Assembly: GCF_900142655.1 (NCBI RefSeq)
Contig: NZ_FRBQ01000003.1
Location: 498,060 to 562,059, forward strand
Source of the DNA: Phytopseudomonas punonensis
Lineage (GTDB): Bacteria > Pseudomonadota > Gammaproteobacteria > Pseudomonadales > Pseudomonadaceae
Direction: 5' to 3'
DNA: 64,000 nt
Every line of letters starts with the position of its first letter. Within the stretch, counting starts at the first letter, position 1. Below the pieces are notes generated by a model, which saw only the letters and a program-made list of their open reading frames with translations, did not search any database and was not told where the DNA came from. This document shows positions 43,215 to 52,688 of the stretch, in pieces. Both the position numbers and the translations under genes were made by a program.

Positions 43215-43613
43215 ATGAGTGAAATGAATGAGGCCGTGCAAATTGTTAGCGATTTCCTGGCGGCATCCATGGCGCCGGATCCGGTCAAGGCTGCTACCTA
43301 CATGAGTGACGACGTGCGCATCACCTTCACCGGTGGGCGTCACATGCCTACGCCCCAGGACATCACCGCCTTCAACGGCTCACGCTACGCCTGGGTGAAA
43401 AAGGCCCTCGGCCAGTTCGACTGGACCGAGCGCGACGACCATACCGTCGTTTACTCCAATGGCACGCTGTACGGCGAGTGGCCGGACGGCAGCAGCTTTT
43501 CCGGTAATCGCTATCTGGATCGTTTCGAAGTCCGCAACGGAAAGATCACCCGCATGGACGTCTGGAACGACAGCGCCGAGTGGCTGCTGACACCGGAAAT
43601 CGCCAAGGCCTGA
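43215..43613 (+). CDS. NTF2-like (SnoaL-type) small protein
   Basis: This 132-residue protein fits the NTF2-like cone fold: an N-terminal helix pair (VQIVSDFLAASMAPDPVKAATYM), then strands VRITFTGG, HTVVYSNGTLYGEW, and SFSGNRYLDRFEVRNGKITRMDVWNDSAEWLL. Such proteins bind small hydrophobic or cyclic ligands and act as isomerases, hydrolases or carriers. GGGAGAGC precedes the ATG. It is divergent from the livK operon and shares its operator, so it probably acts on the same compound. No catalytic residues can be assigned. Confidence 0.8.
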   Translation: MSEMNEAVQIVSDFLAASMAPDPVKAATYMSDDVRITFTGGRHMPTPQDITAFNGSRYAWVKKALGQFDWTERDDHTVVYSNGTLYGEWPDGSSFSGNRYLDRFEVRNGKITRMDVWNDSAEWLLTPEIAKA

Positions 43614-43645
43614 CTGTGCGCTGACAGGTCGACATGCCGGCCTGT

Positions 43646-43670
43646 CACGACCGCTTTCGCGTCGGTCGTG
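43646..43670 (+). terminator. Hairpin after the NTF2-like gene
   Basis: CACGACCG and CGGTCGTG form an 8-bp stem with a 9-nt loop, and an overlapping GACAGG/CCTGTC pair offers an alternative fold. No T-run follows, so termination is likely but not certain. Confidence 0.5.
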
Positions 43671-43742
43671 GAATCCTCAAGGGGAATTGGCGAATAATGC
43701 TGCCATTGGCTAGCGCCGCCCCAACACAGGAATCCATTTTCC

Positions 43743-44621
43743 ATGAGCGCCTCCACACCTCCTTTGGTTCTCTCGATCCAGTCCCATGTTGCCCTCGGCC
43801 ATGTCGGCAACGACGCCGCCGTGTTTCCGTTGCAGCGCCTGGGTTTCGAAGTGCTGCCGGTACACACGGTGCAGTTCTCCAACCACACCGGCTACGGGCA
43901 GTTCCGCGGCCAGGTGTTCGATGCCGAGCATATCCGTGAGGTGCTCGCCGGTTTGCGTGACCGTGGCGTGCTATCGAAGGTCTCGGCGGTGCTTTCCGGC
44001 TACCTGGGCGATGCGGCGATTGGTGGCGTGATACTCGAAGCGGTGGACGAGATTCGCCGGGATAACCCGGGCGTGCGCTACCTCTGCGATCCGGTGATGG
44101 GTGATGTGGGGCGGGGGGTATTCGTCAACGCGGCGATCCCGGATTTTCTGCGCAACCTGGCGATACCCTGCGCCAACATCATCACCCCCAACCAGTTCGA
44201 GTTCGAGCTGCTGACCGGCAGCAAACTCGACAACATCGATGAGGCCGTGCGGGTAGCGCGCCAGTTGCGTGGTCGCGGACCCGATGTGGTGGTCATCACC
44301 AGTCTGGCCACGCCGGATATTCCTGCTGACCAGCTCTGTACGCTGGCGGTCAACGGTGAAGGTGCCTGGCTGGTGAGCACGCCGCGCCTGGCGCTGCATC
44401 CGCTGCCCAACGGTATGGGCGATGTATTCTCGGCGACGTTGCTGGCCCGGTTGCTGTCCGGGCATGCATTGCCGCAGGCATTGGAACTGGCGACGGCAAC
44501 GCTTTATGCGCTGGTGCAGGAAACCAGCGAAGGCTCGCGTGATCTGCCGCTGGTCAGGGCTCAGGAGCAGATTGTCGAGCCGGCGCAGCGTTATGAAGCA
44601 AGCGAAGTGGTCAGCCAATGA
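43743..44621 (+). CDS. pdxY: Pyridoxal kinase PdxY
   Basis: This 292-residue ribokinase-family enzyme phosphorylates pyridoxal in the B6 salvage pathway. It begins LSIQSHVALGHVGNDAAVFPLQRLGFEV, the pattern of PdxY, with QFSNHTGYG in the substrate lid. It contains CDPVMGDVGRGVFV and TPNQFEFELLTG, and ends with the anion-hole motif NGMGDVFSATLL, where the Asp is the base. Its stop overlaps the next gene by ATGA. Confidence 0.93.
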   Translation: MSASTPPLVLSIQSHVALGHVGNDAAVFPLQRLGFEVLPVHTVQFSNHTGYGQFRGQVFDAEHIREVLAGLRDRGVLSKVSAVLSGYLGDAAIGGVILEAVDEIRRDNPGVRYLCDPVMGDVGRGVFVNAAIPDFLRNLAIPCANIITPNQFEFELLTGSKLDNIDEAVRVARQLRGRGPDVVVITSLATPDIPADQLCTLAVNGEGAWLVSTPRLALHPLPNGMGDVFSATLLARLLSGHALPQALELATATLYALVQETSEGSRDLPLVRAQEQIVEPAQRYEASEVVSQ

Positions 44622-45019
44622 ACGGATATGCATGGTGTGCAGCGGCCCTGCTGCTGATCAGCGTGCACAGCATGGCCTGCGAGGTGGATACCGCTGCTGC
44701 GGTTCGCGACCAGACGTATGGCAATTTCGTCATCCCGGTGCGGGTCAAATCCGGCGAGCGCTGCGTGATCCTCGATCAGCTCAGCGACGAGGGCCGCAAG
44801 ACGCGTATGGACCTGTGGGTGCCAGTGGAAAAAATGGGTAACAGCACGCCCAAGTTGGGTCGCTGGAAGCGTGAGTACAAGGTCGACGGCGATGTCGCCA
44901 AGATGGACCGCTTCGTCTACCTGGCCGGCGACAAGGCGGGGGAGGATTCAGTGGTGTTTTCCTCGTTCCCCAATGGGCAGGAGCGGAGGGCCGTCGAATA
45001 CCGCATCCGTATCGAGTGA
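44618..45019 (+). CDS. Small secreted protein of unknown function
   Basis: This 133-residue protein starts with a signal peptide (MNGYAWCAAALLLISVHSMA, cleavage near MAC), and the Cys right after the cleavage site and another at about residue 50 could form a disulfide. The rest alternates short strands and charged loops. I do not recognise the family. It is coupled to pdxY by an ATGA overlap, which supports expression, but no functional link to B6 salvage is evident. Confidence 0.72.
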   Translation: MNGYAWCAAALLLISVHSMACEVDTAAAVRDQTYGNFVIPVRVKSGERCVILDQLSDEGRKTRMDLWVPVEKMGNSTPKLGRWKREYKVDGDVAKMDRFVYLAGDKAGEDSVVFSSFPNGQERRAVEYRIRIE

Positions 45020-45120
45020 CCCATCGGGGGCAGTCGGGGTGTTTGCGTCAGCCCTGCGGTGCCTTGCTATTGCTCATGGTTGTTGTGGGCGCTTGAGGCA
45101 TTAGGCGCCGTAATCAGGCG

Positions 45121-45429
45121 CTAATGCTGGCGCTCAATGCTGATATCAACCAGCTTGCCGTCGATGAAGCGCAGATTGCGCACCGCGCCATTCCTGGGCG
45201 CATAAGACCAGGTTTGAACTTCTACCGAATGCGCTCGATTCGGATTGGCGGGTCGCCTATCCGGCGGCTCTATAAGGCTTTGAGCGGGTGTTCCACAGAG
45301 GGTCTGCACCCGGTCAACAGTATCGCCCAGAGCGATCAGCGAGGTACCGCAGCGCATCGCTGCCAGGCCCGGCATCGTGACGAAAAGCAGGGCCCATAGC
45401 AGCGTCGTCTGATTCATCTTTTTCTTCAT
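45121..45429 (-). CDS. DUF2845 family secreted protein
   Basis: This 102-residue protein has a signal peptide (MKKKMNQTTLLWALLFVTMPGLAA) followed by MRCGTSLIALGDTVDRVQTLCGTPAQ, the typical DUF2845 pattern with two Cys residues. It ends with YAPRNGAVRNLRFIDGKLVDI. Proteins of this group are small periplasmic proteins related to SmpA/OmlA-like folds. A second ATG at codon 5 could be the true start. Function unknown. Confidence 0.8.
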   Translation of the reverse strand: MKKKMNQTTLLWALLFVTMPGLAAMRCGTSLIALGDTVDRVQTLCGTPAQSLIEPPDRRPANPNRAHSVEVQTWSYAPRNGAVRNLRFIDGKLVDISIERQH

Positions 45430-45633
45430 GGCGCTTTCTCGCGGTTTTCAGCTACCGGTTAAGCCTTAAGGAGGTTGCCAACGAAAATGATGGGTAGAGA
45501 GTCTGCTAAACGCAACCTAAGACCTAGCACGCCTGCAGCCATGAAGATCTTTTTCACTATCTGACGGCCATTTCGGGGCAGCAGCCGGCTTGCACATTTA
45601 ACTGGAAGGTAGCCGGATGTCGGTTGGTAGCAA

Positions 45634-45685
45634 TTGACAAAAAGCCGTCCATTTCATAATTTTGTGCGCACGCAAACGTTTGCGT
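45634..45685 (+). promoter_or_regulatory. rbs promoter with RbsR operator
   Basis: A TTGACA box (45634-45639), a 17-bp spacer and TAATTT (45657-45662) make a near-consensus sigma-70 promoter. A perfect 16-nt palindrome ACGCAAACGTTTGCGT follows at 45670-45685, over the expected start of transcription. It is a LacI-family operator and should be the target of the RbsR encoded in the operon. Confidence 0.85.
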
Positions 45686-45720
45686 TTTCATAACAACGAC
45701 AATAACCACGGAGTTCGCCC

Positions 45721-46677
45721 ATGTCCGGTTTCCGTCCTGCCCGGCTCTGCGCCGCCATCGCCCTTGGCGCCGCTGCCCTTGTCAGTTTCTCCAGTGCCCA
45801 TGCCGCCGAAGGTGATACGCCTCGTGTTGCGCTGGTCATGAAATCCCTGGCCAACGAGTTCTTCCGCACCATGGAAGATGGCGCCAAGGCCTACCAGAAA
45901 GAAAACCCTGGGCAGTTCGAATTGATCGCCAACGGCATCAAGGACGAGACCGATACCTCGGCGCAGATCCGTATCGTCGAGCAGATGATCGTTGCCAAGG
46001 TCGATGCCCTGGTTATCGCCCCGGCCGATTCCAAGGCCCTGGTGCCGGTGATCAAGAAGGCCAGCGATGCCGGCATCAAGGTCGTCAATATCGACAACCG
46101 TCTCGACCCTGAGGTGGTGAAGAGTAAAGGCCTGGACGTGCCGTTCGTGGGCCCGGACAACCGCAAGGGCGCGCGCCTGGTCGGTGAATACCTGGCGCAG
46201 AACAAGCTCAAGGCTGGCGACGAAGTCGGCATCATCGAGGGTGTGTCCACCACCACCAACGCCCAGCAGCGCACCGCGGGCTTCAAGGACGCCATGGAAG
46301 CGGCCGGCATGAAGATCGTCGGCGTGCAGTCGGGTAACTGGGAAATCGACCGTGGCAACGCGGTGGCCTCGGCCATGCTCAACGAGTACCCGGATCTGAA
46401 AGCGCTGCTGGCCGGCAACGACAGCATGGCACTCGGCGCGGTATCTGCCGTGCGTGCCGCCGGCAAGAAAGACCAGGTACAGGTGGTCGGTTACGACAAC
46501 ATCAACGCCATCAAGCCGATGCTCAAGGACGGTCGCGTGCTCGCCACCGCCGACCAGTTCGCGGCTCGCCAGGCGGTGTTCGGCATCGAGGCGGCGCTCA
46601 AGCTGGTCAAGGGTGAGCCTACCGGTGCGAAAGACGGCGTGATCGAAACTCCGGTCGAACTCGTGACCAAGCCGTGA
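45721..46677 (+). CDS. rbsB: Ribose ABC transporter periplasmic binding protein RbsB
   Basis: This 318-residue protein has a signal peptide of about 29 residues (ending SSAHAAEG) and the RbsB-type fold: VALVMKSLANEFFRTMEDGAKAY, IAPADSKALVPVIKKASDAG, NIDNRLDP and a hinge region with VVGYDNINAI. It should bind ribose or a close sugar for RbsAC. It is the first gene after the rbs promoter. Its TGA overlaps the rbsA GTG start. Confidence 0.92.
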   Translation: MSGFRPARLCAAIALGAAALVSFSSAHAAEGDTPRVALVMKSLANEFFRTMEDGAKAYQKENPGQFELIANGIKDETDTSAQIRIVEQMIVAKVDALVIAPADSKALVPVIKKASDAGIKVVNIDNRLDPEVVKSKGLDVPFVGPDNRKGARLVGEYLAQNKLKAGDEVGIIEGVSTTTNAQQRTAGFKDAMEAAGMKIVGVQSGNWEIDRGNAVASAMLNEYPDLKALLAGNDSMALGAVSAVRAAGKKDQVQVVGYDNINAIKPMLKDGRVLATADQFAARQAVFGIEAALKLVKGEPTGAKDGVIETPVELVTKP

Positions 46678-48242
46678 CCCATGCAGTAGTGGCCGGCGAG
46701 ACCGTTCTCGCCGCCCGCAATATCGGCAAGACCTACGTCCAGCCCGTGCTGGGCGGGGTCGAGCTGGAGCTGCGCGCCGGTGAAGTGCTGGCGCTGACCG
46801 GCGAGAACGGCGCCGGTAAAAGTACCCTTTCGAAGATTTTCTGTGGGCTGGAGCAACCGACTACCGGCTCCCTGAGCTTTCTCGGCCAGCCCTATGCGCC
46901 GGCCAGTCGCCGCGAGGCCGAGCGTCTCGGTGTGCGCATGGTGTTGCAGGAGCTCAACCTGCTGCCGACCCTGACCGTGGCCGAGAACCTGTTTCTCGAC
47001 AACCTGCCCAGCCGTGGCGGTTGGATTGCCCGTGGCCGCCTGCGCGAGATGGCGCGTGAGGCCATGGCCCGGGTCGGCCTGGAGGCCATCGACCCGGATA
47101 CTCCGGTCGCCGCGCTGGGCGTGGGCCATCAGCAGATGGTCGAGATCGCCCGTAACCTGATCGGCGATTGCCGCGTGCTGGTGCTCGACGAGCCAACGGC
47201 GATGCTCACCGCCCGTGAGGTCGATTTGCTGTTCGAGCAGATCCAGCGCTTGCGCGATGCCGGTGTGGCCATCGTCTATATTTCCCATCGCCTGGAAGAA
47301 CTGGCGAAAGTGGCCCAGCGCGTGGCCGTGCTGCGCGATGGTCAACTGGTCGCCGTTGAGCCCATCGACCTTTACAGCAGCGACGAGCTGGTCACCCTGA
47401 TGGTCGGCCGCGATGTCGGCGATGCCATCGATCTGGGCGAACGGCAGATCGGTGCGCCGCTGTTGCAGGTCAGCAATCTGTGCCGCCGCGGCAAGGTCGA
47501 CGACGTGTCGTTCAGTGTGCGGGCCGGGGAGATCTACGGCATTTCCGGGCTGATCGGCGCTGGCCGTACCGAATTGCTGCGGCTGATCTACGGCGCCGAC
47601 CCCGCTGACAGCGGCCAGGTGGCCATCGGCAATCCGCCTGTGCCGGTGCGCGTGCGCTCACCCGCTGAAGCGGTGGGCCATGGCATTGCGCTGATCACCG
47701 AAGATCGCAAGGGCGAAGGCCTGCTGCTCGGCCAGCCGATTGCCGCCAACCTGGCGCTGGGCAATATGCCGGCGGTGTCCAAACACGGCGTGATGCGTCC
47801 GGCGGCCGAACAGGCACTGGCACAGCGGCAGATCGACGCCATGCGCATTCGCTGCAACGGCGCTCATCAGGCGGTCGCAGAATTGTCCGGCGGCAACCAG
47901 CAGAAGGTGGTCATCGGCCGCTGGCTGGAGCGCGACTGCCAGGTACTGCTGTTCGACGAGCCGACCCGCGGCATCGACGTTGGCGCCAAGTTCGAAATCT
48001 ACGGCCTGCTCGGCGAGCTGGCGCGCCAGGGCAAGGCCTTGGTGGTGGTGTCCAGTGACCTGCGCGAGCTGATGTTGATCTGTGACCGTATCGGCGTGCT
48101 GTCCGCTGGCCGCCTTATCGAAACATTCGACCGCGACGACTGGAGCCAGGACCGTCTGCTGGCTGCCGCTTTTGCCGGCTACCGCAGCCGCGAAGCCCTG
48201 ATCGGCGATGTCGCCCCCCCGTTACAGGAGCTTTCCCAATGA
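46674..48242 (+). CDS. rbsA: Ribose ABC transporter ATP-binding protein RbsA
   Basis: This 522-residue protein has two fused ATPase domains as in RbsA/XylG. The first has Walker A GENGAGKST (K49) and LGVGHQQMVEIA, and the second a typical weakened Walker A (GLIGAGRTELLR) with signature ELSGGNQQKV and LFDEPTRGIDVG. It starts with GTG, sharing GTGA with the rbsB stop, and its end overlaps rbsC by ATGA. Confidence 0.93.
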   Translation: MTHAVVAGETVLAARNIGKTYVQPVLGGVELELRAGEVLALTGENGAGKSTLSKIFCGLEQPTTGSLSFLGQPYAPASRREAERLGVRMVLQELNLLPTLTVAENLFLDNLPSRGGWIARGRLREMAREAMARVGLEAIDPDTPVAALGVGHQQMVEIARNLIGDCRVLVLDEPTAMLTAREVDLLFEQIQRLRDAGVAIVYISHRLEELAKVAQRVAVLRDGQLVAVEPIDLYSSDELVTLMVGRDVGDAIDLGERQIGAPLLQVSNLCRRGKVDDVSFSVRAGEIYGISGLIGAGRTELLRLIYGADPADSGQVAIGNPPVPVRVRSPAEAVGHGIALITEDRKGEGLLLGQPIAANLALGNMPAVSKHGVMRPAAEQALAQRQIDAMRIRCNGAHQAVAELSGGNQQKVVIGRWLERDCQVLLFDEPTRGIDVGAKFEIYGLLGELARQGKALVVVSSDLRELMLICDRIGVLSAGRLIETFDRDDWSQDRLLAAAFAGYRSREALIGDVAPPLQELSQ

Positions 48243-49219
48243 CCACTCCGTCCGCCACGCCCACCAAGCGCAGTGGCACGCACCAGGGCCTGGGCACCTA
48301 CCTCGGCCTGGCTGGCGCGTTGCTGGCGATGATCGTGCTGTTCTCATCGCTGAGCAGCCATTTCCTGTCCTACTCGACCTTCACCACCCTGGCCAACCAG
48401 ATCCCCGACCTGATGGTGCTGGCGGTGGGTATGACGCTGATCCTGATCATCGGCGGCATCGACCTGTCCGTCGGCTCGGTGCTGGCACTGGCCGCTGCCG
48501 TGGTCAGCGTGGCAACCCTTGGCTTCGGTTGGGGCATCGTGCCCGCGGCGCTGCTGGGCATGGCCTGCGCGGCGTTGGCCGGCAGCGTCACCGGCATCAT
48601 CACCGTGGCCTGGGGCATTCCCTCGTTCATCGTATCCCTCGGCGTCTTGGAGATGGCCCGCGGCCTGGCCTATCAGCTCACTGACTCGCGCACCGCCTAT
48701 ATCGGCGACGCCTACGCCTGGCTGTCGACGCCGTTCGCCGCGGGTATCTCGCCGTCGTTCGTGATCGCCTTGCTGGTGATCGCCGCCGCGCACCTGCTGC
48801 TGACCCGCACCGTGTTCGGCCGCTACCTGGTGGCCATCGGCACCAACGAGGAAGCGGTGCGCCTGGCCGGCATCAACCCGAAACCGTACAAGATATCGGT
48901 ATTCGCCCTGATGGGCCTGCTCGCTGGCCTGGCAGCGCTGTTCCAGATTTCCCGTCTGGAAGCCGCCGACCCGAATGCCGGCTCCGGCCTGGAGCTGCAG
49001 GTGATCGCGGCGGTGGTGATCGGCGGCACCAGCCTGATGGGCGGGCGCGGTTCGGTGATCAGCACCTTCTTCGGCGTGCTGATCATCTCGGTGCTGGCCG
49101 CAGGTCTCGCGCAGATCGGCGCCAGCGAACCGACCAAACGCATCATCACTGGTGCGGTGATCGTCATCGCGGTAATTCTCGACACCTACCGCAGCTATCG
49201 CGCCAAGCGCCGGGGCTGA
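48239..49219 (+). CDS. rbsC: Ribose ABC transporter permease RbsC
   Basis: This 326-residue permease has about eight to ten helices and the RbsC features GMTLILIIGGIDLSVGSVLALAA (about residue 65), GITVAWGIPSFIVSLGVLEMARGLAY, and the EAA-like NEEAVRLAGINPKPYKISVF. It forms the membrane channel with RbsA. It is followed 6 nt later by rbsR. Confidence 0.93.
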   Translation: MTTPSATPTKRSGTHQGLGTYLGLAGALLAMIVLFSSLSSHFLSYSTFTTLANQIPDLMVLAVGMTLILIIGGIDLSVGSVLALAAAVVSVATLGFGWGIVPAALLGMACAALAGSVTGIITVAWGIPSFIVSLGVLEMARGLAYQLTDSRTAYIGDAYAWLSTPFAAGISPSFVIALLVIAAAHLLLTRTVFGRYLVAIGTNEEAVRLAGINPKPYKISVFALMGLLAGLAALFQISRLEAADPNAGSGLELQVIAAVVIGGTSLMGGRGSVISTFFGVLIISVLAAGLAQIGASEPTKRIITGAVIVIAVILDTYRSYRAKRRG

Positions 49220-49225
49220 TCGTCC

Positions 49226-50224
49226 ATGGCCACCATCAAGGACGTCGCCGCGCGGGCGGGTATTTCCTACACCACGGTGTCACACGTGGTGAACGGAACC
49301 CGGCCGGTCAGCGACCCGGTGCGTGCCAAGGTCGAGGCGGCCATCGCCGAGCTGGGTTACGTGCCCAGCGGCGTGGCCCGCTCGCTCAGGGCGCGCGCCA
49401 CCGGCACCATCGGTTTGCTGGTGCCGAACGCCAGCAACCCGTACTTCGCCGAGCTGGCCCGCGGCATCGAGGACCACGCCGAGCGCAACGGCTACAGCGT
49501 GATCCTGTGCAATTCCGATGACGACATCGACAAGCAACTGCGCTACCTGCGCGTGTTGCTGGAGCGGCGTATCGACGGGCTGATCGTCGCCACCGTGGCC
49601 AGCGACGCAGCGTTCGCCCAGGCGCTGGCGGGTCTGAAAGTGCCGCTGATGCTGGTCGACCGCTCCCTCGATGGCGTGACGGCGGATCGCGTGCAGGTCG
49701 ACCACGAACGCGGCGCCTACCTGGCCACCCGACACCTGCTCGACCTCGGCCATCGGCGCATCGCCTGTATCGGTGGGCCGGCCAGCACCCAGGTGGTTCA
49801 ACTGCGTGCGGCGGGTTACCGAAGGGCCCTGGCCGAAGCCAATGTCGAGACATTGCCGGTAGCCGATTGTGCCTTTACCAGCCCGGCCGGGCACGCGGCA
49901 GCACAGGTGCTGCTGAATGGCGATGACGCGCCGACGGCGATCTTCGCCGGTAACGACATGATCGCCCTGGGTGTGCTGCGCGCTGCTGCCGAACGCAACG
50001 TGAGCGTGCCGCGGCAACTGTCGGTGGTGGGCTTCGACGACATCGAGGTCAGTCGCTATCTGCATCCGGCATTGACCACCGTCGGCCAATCCATCGGCCA
50101 GCTCGGTGAAACCGCGGCTGCCCGGTTGCTGGCGCGTATCCGCACCCCCGGCCTGAGCGCCGAGCAACGACTCATCGAACCCACACTCGTGCTGCGCGAA
50201 TCCAGCGCGGCGCCCCTTGTTTGA
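49226..50224 (+). CDS. rbsR: LacI family ribose repressor RbsR
   Basis: This 332-residue regulator has a LacI helix-turn-helix (IKDVAARAGISYTTVSHVVNGTRPVS), the hinge helix GVARSLRARAT with minor-groove Leu-Arg, and a sugar-binding core with NASNPYFAELARGIEDHAE and VVGFDDIEVSRYLHP. Its DNA-reading residues (TTVSHV) match those of PurR and RbsR of E. coli, which fits the operator palindrome ahead of rbsB. It lies inside the operon, so it is autoregulated. Confidence 0.92.
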   Translation: MATIKDVAARAGISYTTVSHVVNGTRPVSDPVRAKVEAAIAELGYVPSGVARSLRARATGTIGLLVPNASNPYFAELARGIEDHAERNGYSVILCNSDDDIDKQLRYLRVLLERRIDGLIVATVASDAAFAQALAGLKVPLMLVDRSLDGVTADRVQVDHERGAYLATRHLLDLGHRRIACIGGPASTQVVQLRAAGYRRALAEANVETLPVADCAFTSPAGHAAAQVLLNGDDAPTAIFAGNDMIALGVLRAAAERNVSVPRQLSVVGFDDIEVSRYLHPALTTVGQSIGQLGETAAARLLARIRTPGLSAEQRLIEPTLVLRESSAAPLV

Positions 50225-50273
50225 ACCGGCCTGAGCGCGTGCGCGCTTTGGCGGATTGAGAGGAACACCAGTA

Positions 50274-51182
50274 ATGCACGCGAAAGTAGTTGTGGTGGGC
50301 AGCTTGAACATGGACCTGATCGTGCGCATGCCGCGTTTCCCGGTTGCCGGCGAAACGCTGGCCGGGCACGGTTTTGCCACTGCCGCCGGCGGCAAGGGCG
50401 CCAACCAGGCGGTGGCCGCAGCGCGCCTCGGCGCCAAGGTGGCGATGGCCGGTTGCGTGGGTGACGACTCCAATGGCGCCGAGCTGCGCGCCGGCCTGCT
50501 CGCCGAAGGCATCGACTGCAGCGGCGTGGCGACGGTGCCCGGTGTGGCCACCGGCATCGCGACCATTCTGGTCGACGACGCTGGCCAGAACGCCATCGTC
50601 ATCGCGGCGGGCAGCAACGACGAAATGACTGCCGAGCGCCTGGCCGATCACGATGGGTTGCTGGAAGCGGCGGATATCGTCATTGCGCAGCTGGAAGTGC
50701 CGATGGCCACTGTCGAAGCCACCTTGCTACGTGCTCATGAGCTGGGCCGCACGGTGATCCTCAACCCGGCGCCCGCCGTTGGGCCGCTGCCGGAAAACTG
50801 GTACAGCCTGATCGACTACCTGATTCCCAACGAGAGCGAAGCCGCGCTGTTGACCGGCATCGCTGTCGACTCGCCTGAAAGCGCGCTGCAGGCCGCGCAA
50901 AAGCTGCTCGCCAATGGCGCCCGCCGCGTGCTGATCACCCTCGGCAGCCAGGGCGTTTTCTACGCCGATGGCGAGCGCCATCTGCACCTGCCGGTCGAGC
51001 CTGTGGTGGCGGTGGATACCACCGCTGCCGGTGACACCTTTGTCGGTGGGTTCGCTGCCGGTCTGGCCGAAGGCATGCCGCTGGAAAGCGCCATCCGCCT
51101 CGGCCAGAGAGCTGCCGCCCTGGCCGTTACCCGGCCTGGCGCACAACCCTCCATCCCTCATCGCCACGAGTTGCCCGCATGA
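50274..51182 (+). CDS. rbsK: Ribokinase RbsK
   Basis: This 302-residue PfkB-family kinase phosphorylates ribose to ribose 5-phosphate. It has [15 protein letters not shown] (residues 39-53) for sugar binding and [12 protein letters not shown] with the catalytic base D254. The start giving MHAKVV follows GAGAGGAA. Its stop overlaps rbsD by ATGA. Confidence 0.94.
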   Translation: MHAKVVVVGSLNMDLIVRMPRFPVAGETLAGHGFATAAGGKGANQAVAAARLGAKVAMAGCVGDDSNGAELRAGLLAEGIDCSGVATVPGVATGIATILVDDAGQNAIVIAAGSNDEMTAERLADHDGLLEAADIVIAQLEVPMATVEATLLRAHELGRTVILNPAPAVGPLPENWYSLIDYLIPNESEAALLTGIAVDSPESALQAAQKLLANGARRVLITLGSQGVFYADGERHLHLPVEPVVAVDTTAAGDTFVGGFAAGLAEGMPLESAIRLGQRAAALAVTRPGAQPSIPHRHELPA

Positions 51183-51583
51183 AGAAGACGCCACTGCTCA
51201 ACGCCGAACTGTCAGCCGCCATCGCTCGCCTGGGCCATGGCGACATCATCGTCATTGGCGACGCCGGCATGCCGGTACCCGCAGGTACACCCTGCGTCGA
51301 CCTGGCGCTGACCGCCGGCGTACCGGACTTCGTCACCACGCTCAAGGTGGTCCTAAGCGAGATGCAGGTGCAGGGCCATCTGCTGGCGCGAGAAACTCTG
51401 GAGGTAGCGCCGTTGGCGCTCGAGGCCATCGAAAAGCTGAGCGCAGAAGGCGAGCTGGGCGAGCGCCAACTGGTCAGCCACGACGAGCTCAAAGCCGCCT
51501 GTGCCAAGGCTCGCGTTCAGATCCGTACCGGAGAATGCCGGCCTTACAGCAATATTGCGCTGATTGCTGGGGTGACTTTCTAA
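51179..51583 (+). CDS. rbsD: D-ribose pyranase RbsD
   Basis: This 134-residue protein interconverts ribose pyranose and furanose forms so that ribokinase can act. The catalytic His is in RLGHGD (H20), followed by [11 protein letters not shown], and the C-terminus has the conserved [17 protein letters not shown]. It is the last gene of the operon, coupled to rbsK. In E. coli rbsD comes first, so the order here is the pseudomonad version. Confidence 0.94.
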   Translation: MKKTPLLNAELSAAIARLGHGDIIVIGDAGMPVPAGTPCVDLALTAGVPDFVTTLKVVLSEMQVQGHLLARETLEVAPLALEAIEKLSAEGELGERQLVSHDELKAACAKARVQIRTGECRPYSNIALIAGVTF

Positions 51584-51791
51584 TAAGCTCTTCAGGATCT
51601 TCTTGAACGCGCCACGTGGCAGCTTCAAGGCAATTGCAGCCGCTGGCACGGGCAGCTACCGGCCAGAAGCAGCCTGTCGCCTGCATCAGCTTTAACAGCC
51701 AATATGAGTCCTTCGAGAAAATGCATTGTGGTGTCTACGAAATCAGGGGCAATTCAGATTATCCGTTCGCACGCTACTCATGGGAATTAGG

Positions 51792-52688
51792 CTACTTTGG
51801 GCTGTCACGGAATGCAGAGCTTTTTGCAAACACATCTGCCATGAAGTCCATGAATACAATGGCTCGCTTGGGCAGCAGCCGATTCGCTAGATATACAACG
51901 TGGATCGGCACCTGTGGTGCTACGTAGTCTTTAAGCAGCAATTCAAGGTTGCCACTTTTCAGCCCTTCCTCATAAAGCCACTGAGGCCCCTGTGCGATCC
52001 CCAGCCCTGCGTTGACATACTCACGTATCGCCTCGGGAGAATTAACCCGCAGTCGCCCGGAGACCGGGACATCAATGTCCTTGAACCGCCAGTTAGTCCC
52101 GGTAGATAACAGGGTGTAAATAAGGCAGTCGTGTTCCTTCAGGTCGTCAGGCGAAGAAGGAGAGCCACATTTCGCCAGATACTCGCGGCTGGCCACGCAC
52201 ACGCGCTCGAACCACGCTAACGGCCGTGCGCGCATTGCGCTGTCTTCCAGATGGCCAATGCGAATCGCGAGCTCGGCTCCCTCGTCGACCAGGTTGACGT
52301 AGCGATCGTTGATCTGGAGATCGAGCGACACTTCTGGATAGAGCTCAAGAAACCTAGCCACATGGGGCACGATAAAGGTGTGCGCCAATGCAGTCGGGCA
52401 TGCAACGCGCAGTAACCCAGACGGCGCCACGTTGCCTTTTAGTGAGGATTCGGATTGTTCCACCGAGTCCAAGATACGCCGCGCATCTGCGTAGTAGCGC
52501 TCACCTTCAGGTGTGAGCGTCAGCTTTCGTGTCGACCGGTGAAGCAACCTGGTTTGCAGATGATCTTCGAGTGCGGCGACGTAACGGCTCACGTTCGGCT
52601 GCCCGAGTCCGAGATCACGTCCCGCAGCTGAAAAGCTGCCTGTCTCGACCGCGCGTACAAAACAGCTCATCAGTAACAACCGATCCAT
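51792..52688 (-). CDS. LysR family regulator divergent from the SDR/GST genes
   Basis: This 298-residue LysR protein has the winged helix (VRAVETGSFSAAGRDLGLGQPNVSRYVAALEDHL in blocks) and an effector domain of the CrgA/DmlR type, with GLLRVACPTALAHTFIVPHVARFLELYPEV. The start giving MDRLLLM has GAGGAGG upstream. Composition is less GC-rich than the flanking operons. It is divergent from the SDR gene across a 136-nt gap and probably controls it and the GST gene. Confidence 0.9.
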   Translation of the reverse strand: MDRLLLMSCFVRAVETGSFSAAGRDLGLGQPNVSRYVAALEDHLQTRLLHRSTRKLTLTPEGERYYADARRILDSVEQSESSLKGNVAPSGLLRVACPTALAHTFIVPHVARFLELYPEVSLDLQINDRYVNLVDEGAELAIRIGHLEDSAMRARPLAWFERVCVASREYLAKCGSPSSPDDLKEHDCLIYTLLSTGTNWRFKDIDVPVSGRLRVNSPEAIREYVNAGLGIAQGPQWLYEEGLKSGNLELLLKDYVAPQVPIHVVYLANRLLPKRAIVFMDFMADVFAKSSAFRDSPK

